From NCBI GenBank assembly GCA_002451435.1, contig DKCF01000096.1, forward strand, positions 1-8,604: a stretch of DNA of 8,604 nucleotides. The letters are read 5' to 3'. Below the pieces are notes generated by a model, which was not told the DNA's origin, ran no database searches, and worked only from the letters and a program-made list of their open reading frames with translations. The position numbers were made by a program, and so were the translations under genes. Of this stretch, positions 1-7,429 are shown in pieces. Numbering within the stretch: the first letter of the stretch is position 1; each line of letters begins with the position of its first letter. Source of the DNA: Bifidobacterium sp. UBA6881 (lineage in GTDB: Bacteria > Actinomycetota > Actinomycetes > Actinomycetales > Bifidobacteriaceae).

Positions 1-1
1 G

Positions 2-2461
2 GTCGGCGACAAGATGCCGGAAAGCCAGATGCCGCTCAACTCGGATAACGGGCGTCCCCGCCACGGCACGGTGTTGGGCGTCACCCGCGCCGAATACCAA
101 GCCATCCTCGAAGCGTACGAGCCAAGCATCGCGGTCCGCACGGTGAACGCGCTCGAATCGCAGACCACACCGGGAACCGCGCCGACGCTGCCGAAGACCG
201 CGCATCTGACGATGGCGGACGGCACCCAGAAGGACGTGGCCGTGGAATGGGACGAGGTGAAGGCCGGCTCCTACGCGAAGCCTGGAACCTTCACCGTGAA
301 GGGCGTCGCGCAGGACGACTCGCGCATGCCGGTCGAAGTGACCGTCACGGTGTCCGAAACATCCTCCGACGTCGCATCGTATGATGGCGGAACCCTCAAG
401 GTCTCCACGGAAGGCACGGTGGTCTTCGCCGAGCCCGATGCCGTGCGGGGATATTCGCGCCGCGCCCTGCTGACGGCGCCCAAGGCCGGAACCGTCGGCA
501 TGACGGATGACGGCGTGCGCTACGATGCGCTGGCCGCGGCGGCGGGCACGTACAAGTTCGTCGTGCGTTACGCATCGAAGGACGGAAGCCTCGCCGATGT
601 GACATATACGGCCAACGTCGTGAAGGATCTGGCGGACGCCACGCACCAGCGGGCATCCGCGCACGATCCCAGCATCGTCAAGGAAGGCGACACCTACTAC
701 GTGTTCGGCTCGCATCGGGCATGGCTGAGGTCCAAGGACCTGAAGAACTGGGAATCCTTCGAGAACAACCTCTCCACCGACTACGCCGAAATCCTCGCCG
801 AACCATGGGCCGCATGGTCCAGCCAAAACGACAACGCCAACACGGACATCTCCGGCAACATGTGGGCGCCGGACGTGGTGTGGAACAAGACCATGAACAA
901 GTGGTGCATGTATCTGTCGCTCAATGGCGGCGGCAGGAACAACGTGCAGAAATCCATGATCGTGCTGCTCACCGCGGACCACCTTGACGGTGACTGGACC
1001 TACGTCGCCCCCGTGGTCTACTCCGGCTTCCGGGACTCCGACGTGGCCGCCACCGACATCGGCAGCGGCGAAGGCAAGGTCGATGGCGTGCTGGACGCCG
1101 ACGGCAAGGTTCCGGCACGGTACCTCAGCCTCGACGACCGTGGCGTCAACGCCATCGACGCCGACGTGCAGACCGACGACGATGGTTCGATGTGGCTGAG
1201 CTACGGCTCCTGGTTCGGCGGAATCTGGATGATGAAGCTCGACCCGGCCACGGGTCTGCGCGACTATGCCACCACATACGGCACCGTCAAGAACGAATCC
1301 GACGTGTACTACGGCAGGAAGATCGCCGGTGGGGCGAACAACTCCGGCGAGGGCGCGAGCTACGTCAAACGCGGCGACTACTGGTACCTGTTCGTCTCCA
1401 TGGGGCAACTCGGCGTCGACGGAGGATACCAGATCCGCGAATTCCGCTCCAAGAACCTGACCGGACCGTACGTCGACCAGAACGGCAACTCGGCCCGCTA
1501 CGGCACGGTGATCGCCGGCTCGAGCGGATCGGGCATGAACAAACTCGTCAATCGAGGATTGAAAGTGCTTGGATCGGCATCCTATAACGGAATCGCCGAA
1601 ATCCGCGCCGCGCAAGGAGGCAACGAAGTCTACATCGACGACGACGGCTCCATCTACAACGTGTACCACACGCGTTTCGTGGACCGGCAGCGGAACGAAA
1701 CCGCCACTGGTTCGGACAACGAGCTGCGCGTGCAGCAGATGGTCGTCTCGCCCGATGGATGGCTGGTCTCCACGCCATACGAATATTCCGGCGCGTTCCG
1801 CCAGAAGAGCTCGTACACGGTCGACGAGGTGAGCGGCAGCTACCAAATCGTGGTCAACGATCCGACGCGGACCTATGCCACCAATACCGAACAGGTCTCC
1901 GACGAAAGCGCCCGCCTCGCCGACGCCGGCATCGTCCATGCCGCGAACATCGATCTCGCATCGGACGGTTCCGTGTCCGGACAGGCCCAAGGCACGTGGA
2001 GCCTGGATGGAAACACGGTGACGTTGCACATCACCGCCAGCACGGTCGGCAACAACGCCAGCGGCATGATGGGCGATTACGCGCTCACCGTCTGCGAACA
2101 GCCGAACGAAGTCGGCGGATACGCGCTGACTCTTGCCGGAGTCGGTGGCAACGTGTTCACCTCGGCGGGATCCGACGTGCAGTCCGCAGCCGGAAAGACC
2201 TCGGTGTTCGCGGCCAAGCAGACGGCATGGCCGGCCAATGAGGACCCGGACGATCCTTCCGGACCGAATGACCCGTCCCAACCGTCGAACGACGCGAACG
2301 GCAACGGCTCCAATGCCCAAGCCAACACGGAATCCAAGAAGGAATCGGCCGCGAGAACGCTGACGTCCACGGGATCCGCGGTGGCGGGCCTTGCCGTGGC
2401 GGCACTGCTGCTGGCTGCGGCCGGAACGCTGACCGCCATTCGCCGCAGGCGACGTGGATAG
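2..2461 (+). CDS. Cell-surface GH43 arabinan endo-1,5-alpha-L-arabinosidase, 5'-truncated by the window edge
   Basis: Probably hydrolyses internal alpha-1,5 bonds of arabinan outside the cell. The frame is open from base 2, so the Met at 14 is internal and the true start and signal peptide lie upstream. Numbering from that Met: 1-40 is the tail of an unidentified domain, about 44-115 a bacterial Ig-like (Big_4-type) domain, about 118-205 a second beta-rich linker domain, and about 213-560 a five-bladed GH43 propeller. Its expected catalytic residues are visible: base D218 in HDPSIV, pKa-modulating D382 in NAIDADV, and acid E446 in SGEGASY. H552 in YNVYHTRF matches the calcium-site His of Abn2-type arabinanases. 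About 600-735 resembles the GH43 C-terminal beta-barrel domain of these enzymes. A Pro/Asn/Ser/Asp linker, LTSTG (783-787), a hydrophobic helix (789-809) and five Arg follow, which indicates wall or membrane anchoring. The GH43 family is secure. The endo-arabinanase activity is inferred from motif resemblance. Confidence 0.9.
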   Translation, partial: VGDKMPESQMPLNSDNGRPRHGTVLGVTRAEYQAILEAYEPSIAVRTVNALESQTTPGTAPTLPKTAHLTMADGTQKDVAVEWDEVKAGSYAKPGTFTVKGVAQDDSRMPVEVTVTVSETSSDVASYDGGTLKVSTEGTVVFAEPDAVRGYSRRALLTAPKAGTVGMTDDGVRYDALAAAAGTYKFVVRYASKDGSLADVTYTANVVKDLADATHQRASAHDPSIVKEGDTYYVFGSHRAWLRSKDLKNWESFENNLSTDYAEILAEPWAAWSSQNDNANTDISGNMWAPDVVWNKTMNKWCMYLSLNGGGRNNVQKSMIVLLTADHLDGDWTYVAPVVYSGFRDSDVAATDIGSGEGKVDGVLDADGKVPARYLSLDDRGVNAIDADVQTDDDGSMWLSYGSWFGGIWMMKLDPATGLRDYATTYGTVKNESDVYYGRKIAGGANNSGEGASYVKRGDYWYLFVSMGQLGVDGGYQIREFRSKNLTGPYVDQNGNSARYGTVIAGSSGSGMNKLVNRGLKVLGSASYNGIAEIRAAQGGNEVYIDDDGSIYNVYHTRFVDRQRNETATGSDNELRVQQMVVSPDGWLVSTPYEYSGAFRQKSSYTVDEVSGSYQIVVNDPTRTYATNTEQVSDESARLADAGIVHAANIDLASDGSVSGQAQGTWSLDGNTVTLHITASTVGNNASGMMGDYALTVCEQPNEVGGYALTLAGVGGNVFTSAGSDVQSAAGKTSVFAAKQTAWPANEDPDDPSGPNDPSQPSNDANGNGSNAQANTESKKESAARTLTSTGSAVAGLAVAALLLAAAGTLTAIRRRRRG

Positions 2462-2466
2462 CGGGC

Positions 2467-2514
2467 CGGGCAACGGTGGGGCCGTCGCGCCATCGGCGGT
2501 CCCACCGTTGCCCG
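2467..2514 (+). terminator. Strong hairpin terminator between the two GH43 genes
   Basis: Bases 2467-2480 (CGGGCAACGGTGGG) and 2501-2514 are perfect 14-bp inverse complements. The 20-base interior can extend the stem with several GC and GU pairs. It starts six bases after the stop codon of the first GH43 gene. No T-run follows directly (the first is TTTT at 2532), so it is a T-poor hairpin that may stop or attenuate transcription or protect the 3' end of the mRNA. The stem is seen. Its role as a terminator is inferred. Confidence 0.65.
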
Positions 2515-2527
2515 ATCGCCGCACATG

Positions 2528-2551
2528 ACGGTTTTCACAACGGTTTTCACA
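2528..2551 (+). repeat. Two exact 12-bp direct repeats upstream of the second GH43 gene
   Basis: ACGGTTTTCACA occurs at 2528-2539 and again, directly abutting, at 2540-2551, and is followed by a further ACG. The pair sits between the hairpin and the ribosome-binding site, where an operator would be expected. Each copy contains a CGGTTTTCA core, but there is no clear palindrome, so binding by a sugar-responsive repressor is only a possibility. Confidence 0.6.
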
Positions 2552-2558
2552 ACGACAT

Positions 2559-2564
2559 AAGGAG
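2559..2564 (+). promoter_or_regulatory. Ribosome-binding site of the second GH43 gene
   Basis: AAGGAG lies 9 bases before the ATG at 2574. This fixes the start, which opens directly into a textbook signal peptide. Confidence 0.85.
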
Positions 2565-2573
2565 AAACAGCAC

Positions 2574-5500
2574 ATGACACGCATCACATGGGCCAAGCGC
2601 CTGCTCGGCGCGGCGCTCGCGGTGCCGATGACGATGGCAGGCATGGCATTGGGCGTCACCACGGCGGTGGCGGCCGACACCGTGCCCACCGACCATCTCG
2701 TGGCGCAATACGATTTCACGACAAAACCCGCTGACGGCAAAACCGTCGCCAACAGCGCCCCGAACGCCGCATTGGGCGCGGCGACGGTGCAGAACGCATC
2801 GGACGGACTGTGGTCGGGCGAATCGCTCACCCTCTCGGGCGGCGCGAAAGACGGATCCGGCGATTGGGTGAAACTGCCGGAAAACATATTGGCGAAGGCC
2901 ACGTCGGCCACCGTGACCATGGAGGTCAAAGCCGATGCCACCATGCTCGGCAACTTCCATTTCATGTGGAACATCGGCAACAACAGTTCCGACACCGAAT
3001 ACTTCTTCACGTCATTGAACTGCGGATCGGGACGCAACCCCTTGGTCGGCATCAAAGCGAACGGCGCCGAACAACTGGTGCAGTCCGAATCATGCGCGGT
3101 CACGGCGGACCGGTGGATGTCCGTCACCGCGCGCATCTCCAACGGGCAGGCGCGACTGTACATCGACGGGCGGCGCGTGGCGTCCGGAAACGTATCCGCG
3201 ACACCCGCCAGCATCGCCGACCAATCATTGAACACCATCGGACGATCCCCCTGGCCCGACACGCTGTTCAAAGGCTCCGTGGCCAATTTCCGCGTGTACG
3301 ACAGCGCATTGACGGAAGAGCAGATCGCACGGATCAGCAATGCCGACGCGGCCATCCACGCGGACGAGCTCACCGGATCCGTACTGAACGGACTGGACGT
3401 GCCATCCTCGGTCGATGCCGAATACATCGCCCTGCCCACCGCCGGCGGAACGGTGGAATGGAGCTCCTCCGACCCATCCGTCATCGCGGCGAACGGCGTG
3501 GTGAACCAACCCTCCAAGGGACAGCCGGCGAAGAGCGTGACGCTGGTCGCGACCACTACCGTACGCGGGCAAACCGCCACCAGAAAATTCACGGTGACCG
3601 TGAATCCGACCGATAAAAGCGACGCCGACAGGCTCGCCGACGCCGCGGCCGGCTATGTGATTCCCTCCGTCGTGCGATCCGGCGACGCGCTGCCCAAGGC
3701 CGCTGAAGGCACCCATGCGGACGTCACCGCCGTCGACGGCGACATCGCCGTGAGCGATGGCGTCATCACCACCGACGCGGACAAGGCCGCTGAAGGCGCC
3801 ATCACCGTGAAATTCTCCAAAAACGGCGTGGACGGAACCGTCGTCAAGAAATTCACCGTCAGCGTGCTTCCCGAATCCCAATCACAGGTGATCGCGGCGT
3901 ACGACCGCAACGCGACCTCGGAAAACGAAGCCAACAACGGCGACATCGCGCATAGCATGCACCTCGCGTTGCGCGGCAACAACGGCGCATACACGCCATA
4001 CAACGAAAACTACGGCATCTTCTTCGCACGCTGCGCCACCGCGCAACCCGAGAACATGAACACCGTGGACTGCGCGCGCAGCATCAAGGATCCGAGCCTC
4101 TTCTACCTGAAGAACGGCGAATTCGGCGTGGTGTCGGTACGCACCAATCGCGGAACCGACGTGGCCGAATCCACCGGAAGCATCCTCGTGGCGACATCCA
4201 AGGACCTGCTCTCCTACGATGAAGCGGAAAACTCCGGTTCCATCATCGATCTCGGCGAAACGAACGGCGTGAACGATCCACGCATCACATGGGATTCCGC
4301 GAGCGGCGACTACGTCATCTCCTGGAAGGACGACAACGCGGTGGCCAAATACACCACGGCGGCAACGCTCGACGGCAAGAACACGAAACTCGGAAACACC
4401 ATCATCGGAACCGCGGCCAACGGAAACGCCATGGACGCGTCCACGGTGAAAGGCATCGACGATTTCCGTTCCGGAGCGACCATCCCCGTGTCCAAAACCG
4501 TGGCCGACAAGCTCCAAGTGCGCTTCGGACGCATCGCGAACACCAAGGTGACCACCGCCACCAAGGAAATCACGGTGAAGAAGAACGCCACCGAAACTGA
4601 GATCAAAACCGCACTGGCAGGCATCGACAAGGCGGAGCTCTCCTATTCGGACGGCTCGACCGGCACGCTGCCCATCAAGAACTGGGATCTCTCCAAAGTC
4701 GACACCTCCGAAGCGGGAACGTACGAAGCCACCGGCTCCATCAAACAGACCGAATACCAGATTCCCTTCGCGGAAGACCGAGCCGATCCATCCGTGCAAA
4801 AATGGGAATGGACGCATCTGGTCGACGGCAAGGAAGTGACCGAAACCAAGTTCCTGATGATCGCCACCAACGACATCAACGGTGATTGCACCTGGCAGGC
4901 GGGTTCTCCGCACATGCCGTTCCGCATGGCCGATTCCATCGAAGCGCTCGCCGACACCCCCGGCGACGCGAACGGACTGATCTCCAACTCCGGCAGCACC
5001 AAGGGATACAACCCCAAGGAACACACGCTGCTCAAGGCCGGTGACACCGATGCGGACGGCAACGCCATCATGCACAGCTTCTGGGCTCCGGAAATTCACA
5101 CCATCAACGGCAGACTGACCATTCTGTTCATGGCCGGCTACGGTAATTCCTGGACGAACGGCCATGCGGTGTACATGCAGCTCAAGCAGGACGCCAACGG
5201 ATACGATCTCGACCCGACCGATGCTGCCAACTGGGAGAAGCCCGTCACGATTCTGCGCGCCGACGGCAAGGCGCTCGCCACCGATGCGCAGGGCAATGTC
5301 GGCATGAGCCTCGATATGACGTATTTCGTGGCAGGCGGCAAGAGCTACTACGCATGGCAGCAGCTTGGCGCAACGTACATCGCCACCGTCGATCCGGCGA
5401 ATCCGGCGCGTCTCACCTCGACGCCCGTGCGCATCGTCGCTCCGGAATACGCGTGGAACGTCACCATTGCCGAAGGCCCCAACGTGGTGGTCCGCAATGG

Positions 5501-6203
5501 CAAGGCGTATCTCATCTTCTCCGGTTCGTCCGTTGGAAAGACCTACACCACAGGTCTTGCCGTCGCCGATGAGAACGCCGACCTGACCGATCCGGATAAC
5601 TGGAATGTGCTCAATTATCCGATTCAGAAGTCCGGACCGTTCAACGGCAAGATGCAGCTTGGCACCGGTCATGGCATGTGGAGCGAGGACGAGGACGGCA
5701 ACATGCTGTATGTGTTCCATGCATATGCCGACGCCACCGATGGATTCACCAATGTGGGAGGACGCGACACGTTCGTGCGGCGCGTGCACTGGGCTTCCGA
5801 CGGGTATCCGGTATTCGATATGAGCCAGGACGAAGAGCTCATGGCATCGGCGCATCAGAAGGTCACCGTGAAGGTCGTGGTCGAAGATGAGAAGCAACCT
5901 ACGGATCCTTCCGGGCCGTCCACGCCTTCCGACCCATCGACGCCTGTGAATCCGGAACCGGGGGCTTCGGGAGGCAATGGCGCCGGCGGTAATTCCACTG
6001 GTAACGGCTCCGCTGGCGGCAACACTGCAGGCGGCGATACCGTTGCCGGCTCCGCCGGTGGCAATGCCGATGCGCCTGAAACCGGGATTAAGGGCGATGG
6101 AATCGCGGCTACGGGCGTTGCGGTCGCAGGGGTACTTGTTGCCGCTGTGGCTGCCCTGATCGCCGGCATCGCGCTGCTGGCGCATCGCAGGCATCGTGCG
6201 TGA
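2574..6203 (+). CDS. Secreted, anchored multi-domain GH43 enzyme, probable alpha-L-arabinofuranosidase
   Basis: Probably releases arabinofuranose from arabinan or arabinose-substituted polysaccharide at the cell surface. Of 1209 residues, 1-34 form a signal peptide (basic start, hydrophobic core, AVA/A cleavage). Residues 40-255 are a LamG-like jelly roll ending in FRVYDSALTEEQI. About 260-347 and 348-435 are Ig-like modules, the first with the WSSSDPSVI signature. About 438-655 is a partial GH43-like propeller segment (D506 in KDPS, then NDPRITWD at 567-574). About 660-729 is a Big_4-like module. About 733-1065 is a full GH43 domain with base D738 (RADPSV), WAPEI at 837-841, D914 (SLDMTYF), acid E967 (IAEGP) and GTGHG around H1033. 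A Gly/Asn/Ser linker, IAATG (1177-1181), a hydrophobic helix (1182-1203) and a basic tail anchor it. The domain order and triad are seen. The exact substrate is inferred; xylan or arabinogalactan side chains are also possible. The neighbouring arabinanase supports an arabinan role. Confidence 0.9.
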   Translation: MTRITWAKRLLGAALAVPMTMAGMALGVTTAVAADTVPTDHLVAQYDFTTKPADGKTVANSAPNAALGAATVQNASDGLWSGESLTLSGGAKDGSGDWVKLPENILAKATSATVTMEVKADATMLGNFHFMWNIGNNSSDTEYFFTSLNCGSGRNPLVGIKANGAEQLVQSESCAVTADRWMSVTARISNGQARLYIDGRRVASGNVSATPASIADQSLNTIGRSPWPDTLFKGSVANFRVYDSALTEEQIARISNADAAIHADELTGSVLNGLDVPSSVDAEYIALPTAGGTVEWSSSDPSVIAANGVVNQPSKGQPAKSVTLVATTTVRGQTATRKFTVTVNPTDKSDADRLADAAAGYVIPSVVRSGDALPKAAEGTHADVTAVDGDIAVSDGVITTDADKAAEGAITVKFSKNGVDGTVVKKFTVSVLPESQSQVIAAYDRNATSENEANNGDIAHSMHLALRGNNGAYTPYNENYGIFFARCATAQPENMNTVDCARSIKDPSLFYLKNGEFGVVSVRTNRGTDVAESTGSILVATSKDLLSYDEAENSGSIIDLGETNGVNDPRITWDSASGDYVISWKDDNAVAKYTTAATLDGKNTKLGNTIIGTAANGNAMDASTVKGIDDFRSGATIPVSKTVADKLQVRFGRIANTKVTTATKEITVKKNATETEIKTALAGIDKAELSYSDGSTGTLPIKNWDLSKVDTSEAGTYEATGSIKQTEYQIPFAEDRADPSVQKWEWTHLVDGKEVTETKFLMIATNDINGDCTWQAGSPHMPFRMADSIEALADTPGDANGLISNSGSTKGYNPKEHTLLKAGDTDADGNAIMHSFWAPEIHTINGRLTILFMAGYGNSWTNGHAVYMQLKQDANGYDLDPTDAANWEKPVTILRADGKALATDAQGNVGMSLDMTYFVAGGKSYYAWQQLGATYIATVDPANPARLTSTPVRIVAPEYAWNVTIAEGPNVVVRNGKAYLIFSGSSVGKTYTTGLAVADENADLTDPDNWNVLNYPIQKSGPFNGKMQLGTGHGMWSEDEDGNMLYVFHAYADATDGFTNVGGRDTFVRRVHWASDGYPVFDMSQDEELMASAHQKVTVKVVVEDEKQPTDPSGPSTPSDPSTPVNPEPGASGGNGAGGNSTGNGSAGGNTAGGDTVAGSAGGNADAPETGIKGDGIAATGVAVAGVLVAAVAALIAGIALLAHRRHRA

Positions 6204-6209
6204 TCCTTT

Positions 6210-6285
6210 GTGATGGCGTGCGATGCCGCGGTTGCGGCGTGGCTTGCGTGATGGCGTGCGATGAGGCGGTTGCGGCGTGGCTTGC
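6210..6285 (+). repeat. Tandem duplication of a 38-bp unit
   Basis: Units 6210-6247 and 6248-6285 match at 36 of 38 positions and differ only at a CC/AG pair. The first unit contains a small hairpin (GCCGC at 6225-6229, loop GGTT, GCGGC at 6234-6238). The CC-to-AG change in unit 2 breaks that stem. It begins six bases after the GH43 stop codon. Confidence 0.9.
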
Positions 6286-6347
6286 GTGATATCGCGTTCG
6301 CGTGGCGCTGGTCTGCGTGATGCTGTGTTCGCGCGGCGCTGGTCTAC
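6286..6347 (+). repeat. Tandem 31-bp repeat, two copies
   Basis: Units 6286-6316 and 6317-6347 match at about 25 of 31 positions and share the core GGCGCTGGTCT. They abut the 38-bp pair and also begin with GTGA. Confidence 0.8.
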
Positions 6348-6355
6348 GTGACGGC

Positions 6356-6385
6356 GCGTGGTTTTGCGTGGTTTTGCGTGGCTTA
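6356..6385 (+). repeat. Three tandem 10-bp units
   Basis: GCGTGGTTTT occurs at 6356-6365 and 6366-6375, and a third copy at 6376-6385 ends in CTTA instead of TTTT. It lies inside the GTGA-headed module that starts at 6348. Confidence 0.85.
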
Positions 6386-6487
6386 TGTGATGCGCATGGT
6401 TCGCGTGACTTTTGCGATTCCATATGACACAGCTGCGATACCAGCGATCTCGGGGGCAACCGTTCGGACGGCTCGTCGGCTTCATCG

Positions 6488-6508
6488 GAATGCGGATGAT
6501 TCGCATTC
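6488..6508. repeat. 7-bp inverted repeat (possible operator or small hairpin)
   Basis: GAATGCG at 6488-6494 and CGCATTC at 6502-6508 are perfect inverse complements around a 7-base loop. No T-run follows. It could be a protein-binding site or a small RNA hairpin. Confidence 0.4.
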
Positions 6509-6607
6509 TTGATCGCCGATGGGCCGTTCGTCGCAATGGCGAGGTGTATGAGGTGTAATGGCAGGCGTGCGACGTGATAGCGCGAGATGCGGCGGTGAGA
6601 TCCGCGC

Positions 6608-6688
6608 CGCAATGACGAAGCGTGCATCGTGATGACGGAAGCGTACGTTGTGGTCATGAAACATGCATCGCAATGACGAGCCGGAAGG
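6608..6688. repeat. Degenerate repeat of about 20 bp, carrying CGCAATGACG (CGTCATTGCG on the - strand)
   Basis: Unit heads fall at 6608 (CGCAATGACG), 6628 (CGTGATGACG), 6648 (diverged, TTGTGGTCATG) and 6669 (CGCAATGACG again), spaced 20, 20 and 21 bases. A related CGCAATGGCG lies at 6532. On the - strand these read CGTCATTGCG, which resembles the dispersed CGTCATTGCGA-type repeats found in many bacterial genomes. The last unit ends at the start region of the next gene. Confidence 0.6.
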
Positions 6689-6693
6689 ATAAT
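6688..6693 (+). promoter_or_regulatory. Candidate -10 element (GATAAT) 9 bases before the ATG at 6703
   Basis: GATAAT at 6688-6693 would place transcription start near or at the ATG, suggesting a leaderless mRNA. The alternative is that the overlapping GGAAGGA (6683-6689) acts as a ribosome-binding site with a long spacer of 13 bases. No convincing -35 box is seen. Confidence 0.3.
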
Positions 6694-6702
6694 CTGGAAG
6701 AC

Positions 6703-7362
6703 ATGACCGAAGAGAACACTTTCCGCAAGACCAAGCCGGTTGCCGATGCGGCTGGCGGTGCCGCCGCCAAGACGGATTCCGCCGTCGATTTCGCCATGCT
6801 CGATCCGCGCGACCAGCTCAAGACGCTGCTGCGGCGCGAAATGAAAGACAAGCCATTCTCGGAATTGTCATCCGTCACGTTCGACCATCGTGGAGCGTCG
6901 ATCGTCGGGCACATTTTGCTCGACGCCTTGGAGGAAGCCGGATATTCCGTCGATGATTTCGACGCGGTCGGCGCGTTGACCGCGGCTGCGGTGCCGCTGG
7001 TCTCGGCCATGATCCAGGCCGCGGCCTCACGCGGCGAGGATTTGGACGGTTTCGTGATGGACTTCGTGTACCCGTCCATCAAGGGGCCGTCGATCGCCGG
7101 CAAGCGCGTCGTGCTGCTTGATTCCTGGCTGTCCGAGAAATCGTATGTGCAGACCTCCTCATTGGTCACATTGCGCAACGGCAACGAGCTCAGCCTCGAT
7201 TTCTCCGTGGTGCGGAACGAAGGCGCGCAGGTGCTGGCGATCGCATCGCTGATCGGCGGCGTCGACATGACCGATCCGAGCATCAAAGTCATCAATCCCG
7301 TCAGCGGCGGCGAATCGGAGCTGCCGTTCGTCGAAGTATATAGGGAATCGGAACTTCACTGA
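6703..7362 (+). CDS. Orotate phosphoribosyltransferase-like protein, active-site motifs degenerate
   Basis: This 219-residue protein follows the actinobacterial PyrE-like pattern along its length: HRGASIVGHILLDAL, then DAVGALTAAAVPLVSAM, then KGPSIAGKRVVLLD. Orotate phosphoribosyltransferases join orotate and PRPP in UMP synthesis. Here the catalytic-loop stretch usually reading like VRKxxKxHG is MDFVYPSIKG (119-128). The PRPP loop, usually like VEDTSTTGGS, is LLDSWLSEKSY starting near residue 138; D140 remains but the TTG(G/N)S part is gone. The fold is therefore likely kept, but PRPP binding and catalysis are doubtful. The start at 6703 (MTEENTF) is preferred; in-frame GTG 6622 and ATG 6673 lie within the upstream repeat array. 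The first 33 residues look disordered. It could be a regulator or scaffold, or an enzyme with another substrate. The motif loss is seen; the loss of activity is inferred. Confidence 0.8.
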   Translation: MTEENTFRKTKPVADAAGGAAAKTDSAVDFAMLDPRDQLKTLLRREMKDKPFSELSSVTFDHRGASIVGHILLDALEEAGYSVDDFDAVGALTAAAVPLVSAMIQAAASRGEDLDGFVMDFVYPSIKGPSIAGKRVVLLDSWLSEKSYVQTSSLVTLRNGNELSLDFSVVRNEGAQVLAIASLIGGVDMTDPSIKVINPVSGGESELPFVEVYRESELH

Positions 7363-7419
7363 CATGGCCGCATCGGTGAGCATCCGTCCCATAATCGAGT
7401 AACATCAATCAGCGATCGC

Positions 7420-7424
7420 AGGAG
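7420..7424 (+). promoter_or_regulatory. Ribosome-binding site that selects GTG 7430
   Basis: AGGAG ends at 7424, five bases before GTG 7430. The longer in-frame GTG at 7424 would overlap this site by its first base, so 7430 is the better start. A GCGATCGC palindrome (7412-7419) lies directly upstream, and a weak -10-like CATAAT lies at 7390-7395. Confidence 0.65.
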
Positions 7425-7429
7425 TGAAC

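Larger units (their letters stand above)
6204..6702. other. Repeat-rich non-coding spacer at the accessory/core boundary
   Basis: About 500 bases hold no credible gene. Bases 6210-6408 are a run of GTGA-headed repeat modules, 6409-6480 is unique sequence with nothing recognised, 6488-6508 is a short inverted repeat, and 6608-6688 is a degenerate array of about 20 bp units. By hand count, bases 6211-6410 contain only 14 A and 43 C in 200, so G+T is about 71% on the + strand. Module spacings (38, 38, 31, 31, 39, 18) are not multiples of three, which argues against coding. No strong terminator for the preceding GH43 gene was found. Confidence 0.75.

Noticed and set aside
6210..6385. CRISPR array
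   Set aside because: Units abut each other without unique spacers, periods vary from 10 to 39 bases, and no cas gene is present.
3882..6536. An 884-codon open frame on the - strand opposite the second GH43 gene and the repeat spacer
   Set aside because: It is a GC-codon shadow. The + strand here encodes clear GH43, LamG and Ig motifs with a signal peptide and ribosome-binding site, while this frame has no recognisable domain and its beginning is repeat-derived Arg/His/Thr/Pro-rich sequence.
6109..6657. A 182-codon - strand frame through the spacer
   Set aside because: Its composition (His, Arg, Ser, Thr, Pro) is what an A+C-rich repeat yields when translated. The repeat periods are not multiples of three, and it overlaps the 3' end of the GH43 gene.
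7412..7419. GCGATCGC palindrome as an operator
   Set aside because: An isolated 8-base palindrome is not unusual in GC-rich DNA, and no second copy was seen in the window.
7424..7426. GTG at 7424 as the start of the methyltransferase
   Set aside because: Its first base is part of the AGGAG ribosome-binding site; GTG 7430 has proper spacing.
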